NCBI GenBank assembly: GCA_021781935.1
Contig: JAJXVW010000013.1
Span: 1 to 10,844 of the forward strand
Direction: 5' to 3'
DNA from: a bacterium
GTDB lineage: Bacteria; Patescibacteriota; Minisyncoccia; Phycocordibacterales; Phycocordibacteraceae
DNA: 10,844 nucleotides
The notes under the pieces were generated by a model. The model did no database searches, was not told the origin of the DNA, and saw only the letters and a program-made list of their open reading frames with translations. Numbering within the stretch: the stretch's first letter is position 1; the number at the start of each line of letters is the position of its first letter. The position numbers and the translations under genes were made by a program. Below, one piece after another: positions 5,503-10,844 of this stretch.

Positions 5503-6038
5503 TACCGAAACATCTGACGCTCGATGCGGCGCCCCGCCGCGGTTTTGCACTCCTCATCGCGGTCATTTTCGCGGCGGTGATGCTTACGATCGGGCTCGCT
5601 CTCGGTTCGCTCGGATACAAGCAGCAGGTGATATCCTCATCGGCGGTTGAATCGCAGTACGCGTTTTACGCGGCCGATTCGGCGCTCGAATGCGCGCTCT
5701 ACTACGACCAGCAGCAGAATCATTTCGCCTACGATTCGACGCAGCAGGTCCCGGCGTCGGCGTACAGCTTCCCCTGCGACGGGGTTTCCTCGACGCAGAT
5801 TCCTACCGTGTCGCCGAAGACGTACCAGTCCATGGGTTCGTATACCGACCAGGTGCTCACCTTCCGCCTGTCTCTCGACAGCGGCCAGCGCTGTGCGGAC
5901 GTTACGGTCTACAAACCGTCCGATCCTTCCCAGAAGACGTACCTGTTCTCGCAGGGATACGACATCTCTTGCGCCGCCGTAGAGAGCGCTACCGCCGATA
6001 CGCGGTACGTATCCCGCGGCCTCGAGACGAGCTACTAG
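5499..6038 (+). CDS. PilX/GspK-like minor pseudopilin
   Basis: A 179-residue prepilin. A 15-residue leader ends in RRG, and the mature protein starts at Phe16 with ALLIAVIFAAVMLTIGLALG. Mature position 5 is Ile, not Glu, as expected for the PilX/GspK class, which sits at the filament tip. The AFYAADSALECALYYD motif (55-70) is the common hallmark of PilX-like proteins. Cysteines occur at 65, 93, 132 and 158. The start was placed at ATG 5499 because it forms an ATGA overlap with the previous stop, as at the two preceding junctions. An in-frame ATG at 5493 would add two residues; a more distant ATG at 5439 would overlap pilV by 64 nt and is less likely. It is the last pil gene in the window. Confidence 0.85.
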   Translation: MIPKHLTLDAAPRRGFALLIAVIFAAVMLTIGLALGSLGYKQQVISSSAVESQYAFYAADSALECALYYDQQQNHFAYDSTQQVPASAYSFPCDGVSSTQIPTVSPKTYQSMGSYTDQVLTFRLSLDSGQRCADVTVYKPSDPSQKTYLFSQGYDISCAAVESATADTRYVSRGLETSY

Positions 6039-6055
6039 GGCGCAAGGAATCACGA

Positions 6056-6061
6056 TATAGT
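6056..6061 (+). promoter_or_regulatory. Candidate -10 promoter element for ligA (leaderless)
   Basis: TATAGT (five of six consensus matches) ends 7 nt before ATG 6069, in a 30-nt gap after the PilX-like gene. No -35 match is seen at 17 nt. The hexamer overlaps the in-frame GTG at 6060, so if this promoter is real translation must start at ATG 6069. Confidence 0.5.
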
Positions 6062-6068
6062 GGGGGTC

Positions 6069-8072
6069 ATGGCAGTCCCGAAGAAGGCCGCAGAACGGGC
6101 GAAGAAGCTCCGGGAGCTCCTCGTCCGCCACGCGCGGCTCTACTATACGCTTGACGCGCCGGAGCTTTCCGATGAAGCGTATGATTCGCTCGCCCGCGAA
6201 CTGAAGGCGCTCGAAGCGCAGTATCCCGAGTTGCGCTCGCCGGAGTCGGTTACGCGCCGCGTCATCGGCGAGCCGCTTCCCGAACTCCGTAAGGTGAAGC
6301 ACCAGGTTCCCCAATGGTCGTTCAACGATGCGTTCGTCGAAGAAGAGCTCCGCGCGTTCGATGACCGGATGCGGAAGCTCTCGGGCGCCGAGCCGGCATA
6401 CGATCTCGAACTGAAAATCGACGGACTGAAGATCGTGTTTACGTATGAGCGGGGCGAGCTCGTGCTTGCGGCAACGCGCGGCGATGGCGCAGTCGGGGAG
6501 GATGTCACCCACAACGTGCGGACCATCCCCGAGGTTCCGCACACGCTTTCTCGCCCGGTCGACCTCATCGCGGAGGGAGAGGTGTACCTCCACCGTTCCG
6601 GGTTCGCCGCGCTAAATAAGGAACGCGAGCGCCGCGGCGAACCGCTCTTCGCGAATCCGCGCAATGCGGCGGCGGGGAGCATCCGCCAACTCGACCCGAA
6701 GATCGCAGCCGCGCGACCGCTCGGCGCGTTCCTCTATGACCTCGATCGGACGAGCGAGGCGTTCCCGAAGACGCAGACCGAGGAACTCGCGTACCTTGAG
6801 AAGCTCGGACTCCCCGTCAACCCGGAGCACCGGCACGTCGATTCGATCGAAGGAGCTTTTTCATACTGGGCGGCCTGGCGCGGCTCCTCGCGAGACCGGC
6901 TTGATTACCAGCTCGACGGGATCGTTGTCAAACTCGAATCGCGCGAACTGCAGGAACGGCTCGGGTACACGGGCAAGGCTCCGCGGTGGGGCATCGCATA
7001 CAAGTTCCCGCCTGAGCAGGTGCAGACCGTCATCGAAGACATCGCGCTCCAGGTGGGGCGCACGGGGAAGCTGACCCCGGTCGCCCATCTGCGTCCGGTC
7101 TCCGTCGCCGGTACGACGGTCTCCCGCGCGACGCTTCACAACGAGGATTTCATACTCGAGAAGGATATCCGCGTCGGAGATACGGTGATTCTGCAAAAGG
7201 CGGGGGACATCATTCCGGAGATCGTGTCCGTCGTGAAGGACTTGCGGCCGAAGCGCGCGAGACCCTGGCGCTTCCCGACGCATTCGCCGTTGTGCGGCGG
7301 AGACGGCGCGATCGAACGCGTGCCGGGCGAGGCGGCACATCGCTGCGTCGACCCGAGCTCATTCGAGCAGCAGTCCCGCAAGCTCATTCATTTCGCGGGC
7401 AAAAGCGCGTTCGATATCAACGGCATGGGCAAGGAGACGGTGCGCACGCTCATAGAGCACGAGCTCATCTCCGAGTTCGATGATTTCTTCGAGCTAACGA
7501 AGGACGAGCTTCTCGCGCTCGAGGGGTTCGAGGAAACGAAAGCGCAAAACCTCATTGCCGCAATCACGGCAGCGAAGAAGGTTCCGTTCGATCGTTTCAT
7601 CATCGCGCTCGGAATCCCGCACGTCGGCGAAGAGAACGCCTTCCTCCTTGCGAGGAACCTCCGCGATCTGAAGACGCTGCAAAGCGCTTCGGAAGAGAAG
7701 CTGGCGTCGCTTGAAGGCGTCGGCGCGGTCATCGGGAAATCCGTCGCCGGTTGGTTCAAGGACGAGAAGAACCGCGAGATGCTCGCGCGGCTTACGAAGC
7801 ACCTGAAGATCGGGAAGGTGGATGCGCCTGCGCCGGGGCCCTTCACGGGGCAGTCCATCGTCGTAACGGGGACTTTGCCCGCGCTGTCTCGCGAGGAGGC
7901 TGAGATGATGATACGCCGCGCCGGCGGAAAGCCTGCGGGCTCGGTCTCAAAGAAGACGTCCTTCGTCGTCGCGGGAGAAGCGGCAGGATCGAAGCTCGAC
8001 AAAGCGCGAGCGCTCGGCGTAGAGGTGATCGATGAGGCCGCATTCTTAAAACGGCTCGGATCAGGGGTTTGA
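6069..8072 (+). CDS. ligA: NAD-dependent DNA ligase LigA
   Basis: A 667-residue protein of normal LigA length that seals nicks during replication and repair using NAD+. Domain Ia, which binds the NMN half, is seen as YYTLDAPELSDEAYD (25-39). The adenylation domain carries KIDG with active-site Lys116, then GDGAVGEDVT (138-147), the GEVY segment (170-173) and YQLDGIVVKLE (280-290). The OB fold (about 320-395) includes QVGRTGKLTPVAHL. The zinc finger is degenerate: C409 and C426 remain, but the first and fourth ligand positions are S406 and S431. Helix-hairpin-helix repeats (about 450-580) and a C-terminal BRCT domain (about 591-667) are present. I chose ATG 6069 over GTG 6060 because the latter lies inside the probable -10 element. 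The TGA stop is followed by an 83-nt gap. Confidence 0.96.
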   Translation: MAVPKKAAERAKKLRELLVRHARLYYTLDAPELSDEAYDSLARELKALEAQYPELRSPESVTRRVIGEPLPELRKVKHQVPQWSFNDAFVEEELRAFDDRMRKLSGAEPAYDLELKIDGLKIVFTYERGELVLAATRGDGAVGEDVTHNVRTIPEVPHTLSRPVDLIAEGEVYLHRSGFAALNKERERRGEPLFANPRNAAAGSIRQLDPKIAAARPLGAFLYDLDRTSEAFPKTQTEELAYLEKLGLPVNPEHRHVDSIEGAFSYWAAWRGSSRDRLDYQLDGIVVKLESRELQERLGYTGKAPRWGIAYKFPPEQVQTVIEDIALQVGRTGKLTPVAHLRPVSVAGTTVSRATLHNEDFILEKDIRVGDTVILQKAGDIIPEIVSVVKDLRPKRARPWRFPTHSPLCGGDGAIERVPGEAAHRCVDPSSFEQQSRKLIHFAGKSAFDINGMGKETVRTLIEHELISEFDDFFELTKDELLALEGFEETKAQNLIAAITAAKKVPFDRFIIALGIPHVGEENAFLLARNLRDLKTLQSASEEKLASLEGVGAVIGKSVAGWFKDEKNREMLARLTKHLKIGKVDAPAPGPFTGQSIVVTGTLPALSREEAEMMIRRAGGKPAGSVSKKTSFVVAGEAAGSKLDKARALGVEVIDEAAFLKRLGSGV

Positions 8073-8142
8073 CGCTCGTAGACGCGGAGGGTACTGTCCG
8101 AAGCGGAGACACATTTCACGAGACGCAGCCCCCGAGTATTCG

Positions 8143-8148
8143 AAGGAG
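8143..8148 (+). promoter_or_regulatory. Shine-Dalgarno AAGGAG deciding the start at 8156
   Basis: AAGGAG lies 7 nt before ATG 8156. It is the only strong Shine-Dalgarno I find before any gene in this window, and it favours ATG 8156 over an upstream in-frame TTG at 8069. Confidence 0.75.
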
Positions 8149-8155
8149 AATCAGC

Positions 8156-8425
8156 ATGAGGGAATCGACACATCCGACGGACGTGCCCGGGTACGAGCAC
8201 AACCTGCCGGAGCTGGTACGGCGTATCCTAACTATGCGGTATGATCGCGTCGCCGAGTTCTTCGACCTCGCGCGCGCCGAGCTTCTCCGGCAGGAGAGGA
8301 ATGATCTCGATATGCACCATGTCCAGCTTGCCGCACTCCTCGAAGATTCGGCACGCCTGTGCGAGACTCAATGGGAGAGGTTTGAGCGCATGTGGAATCT
8401 GTGCAAACCGTATCTGCAGGAGTGA
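8156..8425 (+). CDS. Small helical protein of unknown function (89 aa)
   Basis: I do not recognise this family. The 89-residue product looks soluble and almost entirely helical, with no signal peptide or membrane segment. Its core (about residues 17-60) has alternating hydrophobic and charged residues, including LPELVRRILTMRYDRVAEFF (17-36), and a C-terminal helix rich in Trp, Glu and Arg; three cysteines/histidine pairs are not arranged as a metal site. The start is set by a strong AAGGAG at 7 nt spacing. The frame stays open upstream to a TTG at 8069 that overlaps the ligA stop as TTGA, which would give 118 residues, but the Shine-Dalgarno argues against it. It follows ligA by 83 nt and is closed by a strong hairpin, so it may be the last gene of a ligA transcript. 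Confidence 0.72.
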   Translation: MRESTHPTDVPGYEHNLPELVRRILTMRYDRVAEFFDLARAELLRQERNDLDMHHVQLAALLEDSARLCETQWERFERMWNLCKPYLQE

Positions 8426-8433
8426 CGGGATTC

Positions 8434-8469
8434 GAGCGGCGCGCGCCGGTGGCGCGCGCCGTTTCCTTT
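8434..8469 (+). terminator. Strong GC hairpin with T-rich tail (intrinsic terminator) before gatC
   Basis: GGCGCGCGCC at 8438-8447 pairs with the same palindromic sequence at 8451-8460 around a GGT loop, and C8437-G8461, G8436-T8462 and A8435-T8463 extend the stem. The tail TTTCCTTT (8462-8469) is T-rich. It begins 9 nt after the stop of the 89-residue gene, so it is well placed to end that transcript. Confidence 0.65.
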
Positions 8470-8477
8470 GCTATAGT
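8469..8477 (+). promoter_or_regulatory. Candidate extended -10 promoter for gatCA (leaderless)
   Basis: TGCTATAGT contains a TGn extension and the -10 hexamer TATAGT (8472-8477), ending 6 nt before ATG 8484. The terminator hairpin fills the -35 region. The arrangement closely resembles the pilD promoter. Confidence 0.55.
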
Positions 8478-8483
8478 GGCGCC

Positions 8484-8774
8484 ATGGCAACGAAGGAAGA
8501 TGTCCGGAAGCTGGCGGCGCTCGCCCGTATCTCGATCGCGGATGCGGAACTCGAGGCCTTCACCTCTGATTTCGACTCCATCCTTTCCTATGTGAGCCAG
8601 CTCGACGCGCTTGAGCTTCCCAAAACGGGCGCCGTGAAGCCCCCGGTCAGAAACGTCATGCGCGAAGACGGCGAGCCGCATGCGCCGGGGAAGTTCACGG
8701 GGAAGCTCGTTGCTCAATTTCCGCAGAGGGACGGCGACTACCTCGAAGTGAAGCAGATCATCTCTCATGACTAA
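8484..8774 (+). CDS. gatC: Glu-tRNA(Gln)/Asp-tRNA(Asn) amidotransferase subunit C
   Basis: A 96-residue protein of typical GatC length. GatC wraps around the GatA-GatB interface and stabilises the amidotransferase that converts misacylated Glu-tRNA(Gln), and often Asp-tRNA(Asn), to the correct species. Family features are present: the N-terminal VRKLAALARISIADAELEAF stretch, a second helix with ILSYVSQLDAL, and the conserved RED in NVMREDGEPH (57-66), followed by the Tyr-Leu-Glu-Val segment that corresponds to the end of GatC. Start ATG 8484 gives MATKEDVRKLA, a normal GatC beginning, and lies 6 nt after a -10-like hexamer without a Shine-Dalgarno. It overlaps gatA by 8 nt. Confidence 0.93.
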   Translation: MATKEDVRKLAALARISIADAELEAFTSDFDSILSYVSQLDALELPKTGAVKPPVRNVMREDGEPHAPGKFTGKLVAQFPQRDGDYLEVKQIISHD

Positions 8775-10203
8775 GCCGCTGAACGAGCTCACGATCGCTG
8801 AAGCGGCGCGCGCGCTCCGCGCGCGCGAGTGCACGGTACGCGAACTCTGGGACGCCTGTCTCCGCGCCGCCGAGGCGCGGAACCCAGAACTGAACGCCTA
8901 CCTCGAGCTTTTCGAACCCGACACGGCGGCTATCGACGCCGCACAGCGGCGCATCGACGCGGAAGGCGACAATGCTCCCATGCTCTGCGGCATTCCGCTC
9001 GCCGTAAAGGATAACCTGCTCATCGAAGGAAAGATCGCAAGCGCCGCGTCGAAAATGCTCGAGAACTATGTCGCCACATATGACGCGACCGTCGTCAGGA
9101 AGCTGAAGGATGCCGGCGCGCTCTTCCTCGGGCGCACGAACATGGACGAGTTCGCGATGGGCTCCTCGACCGAACATTCCGCGTTCGGTACGACCAAAAA
9201 TCCGGCGGATACGGAACGCGTTCCGGGCGGTTCCTCGGGCGGCAGCGCGGCGGCAGTCGCGGCGCATCTATGCATCGCCGCCCTCGGGAGCGACACGGGC
9301 GGGTCCATCCGTCAGCCCGCGGCCCATACCGGAATCGTCGGCATGAAGCCGACTTATGGCCTGGTCTCGCGGTCGGGACTTATCGCGATGGGTTCTTCGC
9401 TCGATCAGGTAGGTCCGCTTACGAAAACGGTCGAGGACGCGCGCGCGCTTCTCGATGCCATCTCCGGTCCCGATCCGCTTGACGGCACGACAATCGGCAA
9501 GGAAACATACCATTCCGTCAGCGTCCCGGAACGTCTCACAATCGGCGTTCCTCGGGCGCTTATCGAGCAGGATGGCGTACACGCCGGCCTCCGGAAGGCG
9601 TTTACCGAGACGCTTGCGAAGCTCGAAGCTGCGGGCCACATCCTCGTCGATGTTGAGCTCCCCATGAGCCCGAACGCGCTCGCCGCTTATTACGTCATCA
9701 TGCCCGCGGAGGTTTCGGCAAACCTCGCGCGGCTCGATGGAATGCGCTACGGGCACGCGGCACGCGGCAAGACGTTGCTTGAGGATTACCTGTTAAGCCG
9801 CACGGAAGGATTCGGCGCGGAATCGAAACGGCGCATACTGCTCGGCACATTCGTGCTCTCTTCGGGGTATATCGATGCGTATTACCGAAAGGCAGACGCC
9901 GCACGCGAGGTCCTGCGCGGGGAATACGCGCAAGCGTTCGCCGCATGCGATGTCATCGCCTTCCCGACCACGCCGTCGCCGGCGTTCAAGTTCGGGGAAA
10001 AGAGCGGGGATCCCGTTGCGATGTATCTCGAAGACGTGTTTACCGTGACAGCGAACCTGACCGGCATGCCGGCGATTTCCGTCCCGATGGGCGCGGTAAC
10101 GGAGGGCGGGAAGACCCTCCCCGTCGGCATTCATTTCACGGCGCCTCATGGCGGCGACGAACTCGCATTGTCAGCCGCGCGCGCAGTGGAAACGGCGCAT
10201 TAG
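8767..10203 (+). CDS. gatA: Glu-tRNA(Gln)/Asp-tRNA(Asn) amidotransferase subunit A
   Basis: A 478-residue amidase-signature protein of normal GatA length, the glutaminase subunit that frees ammonia from glutamine for transfer to Glu-tRNA or Asp-tRNA bound by GatB. The Ser-cisSer-Lys triad is intact: Lys81 in GIPLAVKDN, cis-Ser156 in PGGSSGGSAAAVA, and nucleophile Ser180 in GSDTGGSIRQPA. Other typical stretches are GRTNMDEFAMGSSTEHSAFG (122-141), GMKPTYGLVSRSGLIAMGSS (192-211) and a C-terminal TANLTGMPAISVPMG segment. Start ATG 8767 overlaps the gatC end by 8 nt, consistent with coupled translation. gatB does not follow; the next gene is unrelated, so gatB must lie elsewhere if the complex functions. 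The GatA assignment over generic amidases is secured by gatC next to it. Confidence 0.97.
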   Translation: MTKPLNELTIAEAARALRARECTVRELWDACLRAAEARNPELNAYLELFEPDTAAIDAAQRRIDAEGDNAPMLCGIPLAVKDNLLIEGKIASAASKMLENYVATYDATVVRKLKDAGALFLGRTNMDEFAMGSSTEHSAFGTTKNPADTERVPGGSSGGSAAAVAAHLCIAALGSDTGGSIRQPAAHTGIVGMKPTYGLVSRSGLIAMGSSLDQVGPLTKTVEDARALLDAISGPDPLDGTTIGKETYHSVSVPERLTIGVPRALIEQDGVHAGLRKAFTETLAKLEAAGHILVDVELPMSPNALAAYYVIMPAEVSANLARLDGMRYGHAARGKTLLEDYLLSRTEGFGAESKRRILLGTFVLSSGYIDAYYRKADAAREVLRGEYAQAFAACDVIAFPTTPSPAFKFGEKSGDPVAMYLEDVFTVTANLTGMPAISVPMGAVTEGGKTLPVGIHFTAPHGGDELALSAARAVETAH

Positions 10204-10219
10204 GAGCGCTTCCTGGTCG

Positions 10220-10225
10220 TATACT
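10220..10225 (+). promoter_or_regulatory. Candidate -10 element for the gene at 10233 (leaderless)
   Basis: TATACT (five of six matches) ends 7 nt before ATG 10233 and begins 17 nt after the gatA stop. I see no -35 match and no terminator after gatA, so read-through from gatA is also possible. Confidence 0.48.
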
Positions 10226-10232
10226 GTGAGCA

Positions 10233-10805
10233 ATGCCGGCGACGAATCAAGCGAACGTCGAATATTTCTTCCGTCTTCTCTACGATCTTTTCAATGGAGT
10301 CGGCGGCGTACATCTTGCCGGTGCCGAAGCGTGGGCGGCCCACGTCTGGCTCTGGATCGTCTACGCGGGATACGCGTTCTCCGCGATCGGATTCATCATC
10401 ATCGTCTATTGCATGGTGCGGATATTCGAATTGCGCGAGCGAGAAGAGCATTTCTACGGCTCTCTCGTCCTCGCACCGCAGGCGCAGCAAGGGAACGCGC
10501 GCTGGGAGCATATTGAGGAGCTTGCAGCAGGAGAAAACCCGAGCCAGTGGAAGGAAGCGATAATCGAAGCGGACATCATGCTCCATGAGATTTTGACGAA
10601 CCAGGGCTACCAGGGCGAAGGCGTCGCGGAGAAATTACGCACGATAGACAAGGCGGATCTCGGGACGCTTCAGAATGCGTGGGATGCCCACCGCGTGCGC
10701 AATCAGATCGCGCATGAAGGGTCCGCATTCAGTCTCTCGAAACAGCTTGCGCAACGCACTATCCAGCAATACCAGTCAGTTTTCAAAGAATTCGGCGTGA
10801 TATAA
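10233..10805 (+). CDS. Membrane-anchored protein of unknown function with a HEPN-like R-N-x3-H motif
   Basis: A 190-residue protein. One clear membrane helix lies at about residues 39-62 (WLWIVYAGYAFSAIGFIIIV), followed by an Arg/Glu-rich stretch (RIFELREREE, 63-72) that suggests the long C-terminal part faces the cytoplasm. That part (about 88-190) is helical: WEHIEEL (91-97), ENPSQWKEAIIEADIMLHEIL (101-121), and a last segment with the motif RNQIAH at 156-161 followed by more helix. R-x4-H near a late helix, often as RN-x3-H, is the signature of HEPN-family proteins, many of which are RNases. The similarity is in motif and helical content only, so the function is not established. The N-terminal 35 residues are amphipathic and could be a second membrane-associated helix. 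ATG 10233 follows a -10-like hexamer by 7 nt; a weak GAG is the only purine-rich element before it. Confidence 0.8.
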   Translation: MPATNQANVEYFFRLLYDLFNGVGGVHLAGAEAWAAHVWLWIVYAGYAFSAIGFIIIVYCMVRIFELREREEHFYGSLVLAPQAQQGNARWEHIEELAAGENPSQWKEAIIEADIMLHEILTNQGYQGEGVAEKLRTIDKADLGTLQNAWDAHRVRNQIAHEGSAFSLSKQLAQRTIQQYQSVFKEFGVI

Positions 10806-10844
10806 CGGTACCCTCGGGTTGCAACGTTTGGTTAGAGCGTTATA

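Noticed and set aside
6060..6068. GTG start for ligA at 6060, three codons upstream of ATG 6069
   Set aside because: The GTG lies within the probable -10 element TATAGT and its 3' neighbour, so it would not be on the mRNA; ATG 6069 gives a normal LigA N-terminus.
5637..6593. Long reverse-strand open frame of 318 codons
   Set aside because: It lies antisense to the PilX-like gene and ligA, is very rich in Arg, crosses a gene boundary and has no recognisable motif; high G+C produces such shadow frames.
8069..8155. TTG start for the small gene after ligA, giving 118 residues
   Set aside because: A strong AAGGAG sits 7 nt before ATG 8156. The upstream stretch may be just an open frame, though the TTGA overlap with the ligA stop is worth remembering.
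7388..8200. Reverse-strand open frame of 270 codons
   Set aside because: Antisense to conserved ligA domains with Ser/Arg-rich low-complexity content; treated as a shadow of ligA.
8241..8483. Frame open upstream of gatC from an ATG at 8241
   Set aside because: It runs through the terminator hairpin and opposite the frame of the 89-residue gene; ATG 8484 gives the usual GatC beginning.
10806..10844. Window end contains a tRNA D-arm-like string (TTTGGTTAGAGCG)
   Set aside because: No GCTC arm pairs with GAGC and the rest of a cloverleaf is outside the window. The final TTATA may equally be the start of another -10 box. Undecidable here.

Overview
The window (about 60% G+C by eye) is a gene-dense bacterial chromosome segment with every gene on the + strand. 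The organism is probably a member of the Candidate Phyla Radiation (Patescibacteria, Parcubacteria-like). This is inferred from the compact type IV pilus cluster with prepilins of the FTLIELLVVIAIIGIL type, the missing Shine-Dalgarno sequences, and the two short lineage-specific hypothetical genes. It was not tested by phylogeny. TGA is used as a normal stop (pilT, pilC, fimT-, pilW- and pilV-like genes, ligA, the gene at 8156), so UGA is not recoded.

Region 1 (1-6038) is a type IV pilus / competence-type pseudopilus locus. It holds the end of the retraction ATPase PilT, the inner-membrane platform protein PilC, two tandem four-cysteine major pilins, the prepilin peptidase PilD, and four minor pseudopilins (FimT/GspH-, PilW/GspJ-, PilV/GspI- and PilX/GspK-like). 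The pilD-fimT-pilW-pilV-pilX run is translationally coupled by one 43-nt overlap and three ATGA overlaps. PilD would cut the leaders of the six prepilins, PilC and the ATPases would move subunits, and the minor set would prime the filament. The two major pilins share a 92-bp block identical at every base, while the rest of each gene has diverged.

Region 2 (6056-8425) holds the NAD-dependent DNA ligase gene ligA, whose zinc finger keeps only two of its four cysteines, and a small helical protein of unknown function. That small gene is the only one here with a clear Shine-Dalgarno sequence.

Region 3 (8434-10203) is gatC-gatA, two subunits of the Glu-tRNA(Gln)/Asp-tRNA(Asn) amidotransferase, overlapping by 8 nt. 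gatB is not in the window.

Region 4 (10220-10805) is a membrane-anchored protein of unknown function with an R-N-x3-H motif near its C-terminus that recalls HEPN domains.

Two patterns run across the window. First, five genes have a -10-like hexamer ending only 6-7 nt before the ATG and no Shine-Dalgarno, which predicts leaderless mRNAs. Second, two of these promoters (pilD, gatC) lie directly downstream of a strong GC hairpin placed where a -35 element would be, and the hairpin before pilD overlaps a competing cUUCGg hairpin. No gene-free stretch exceeds 300 bases. I saw no rRNA, mobile element or CRISPR array.
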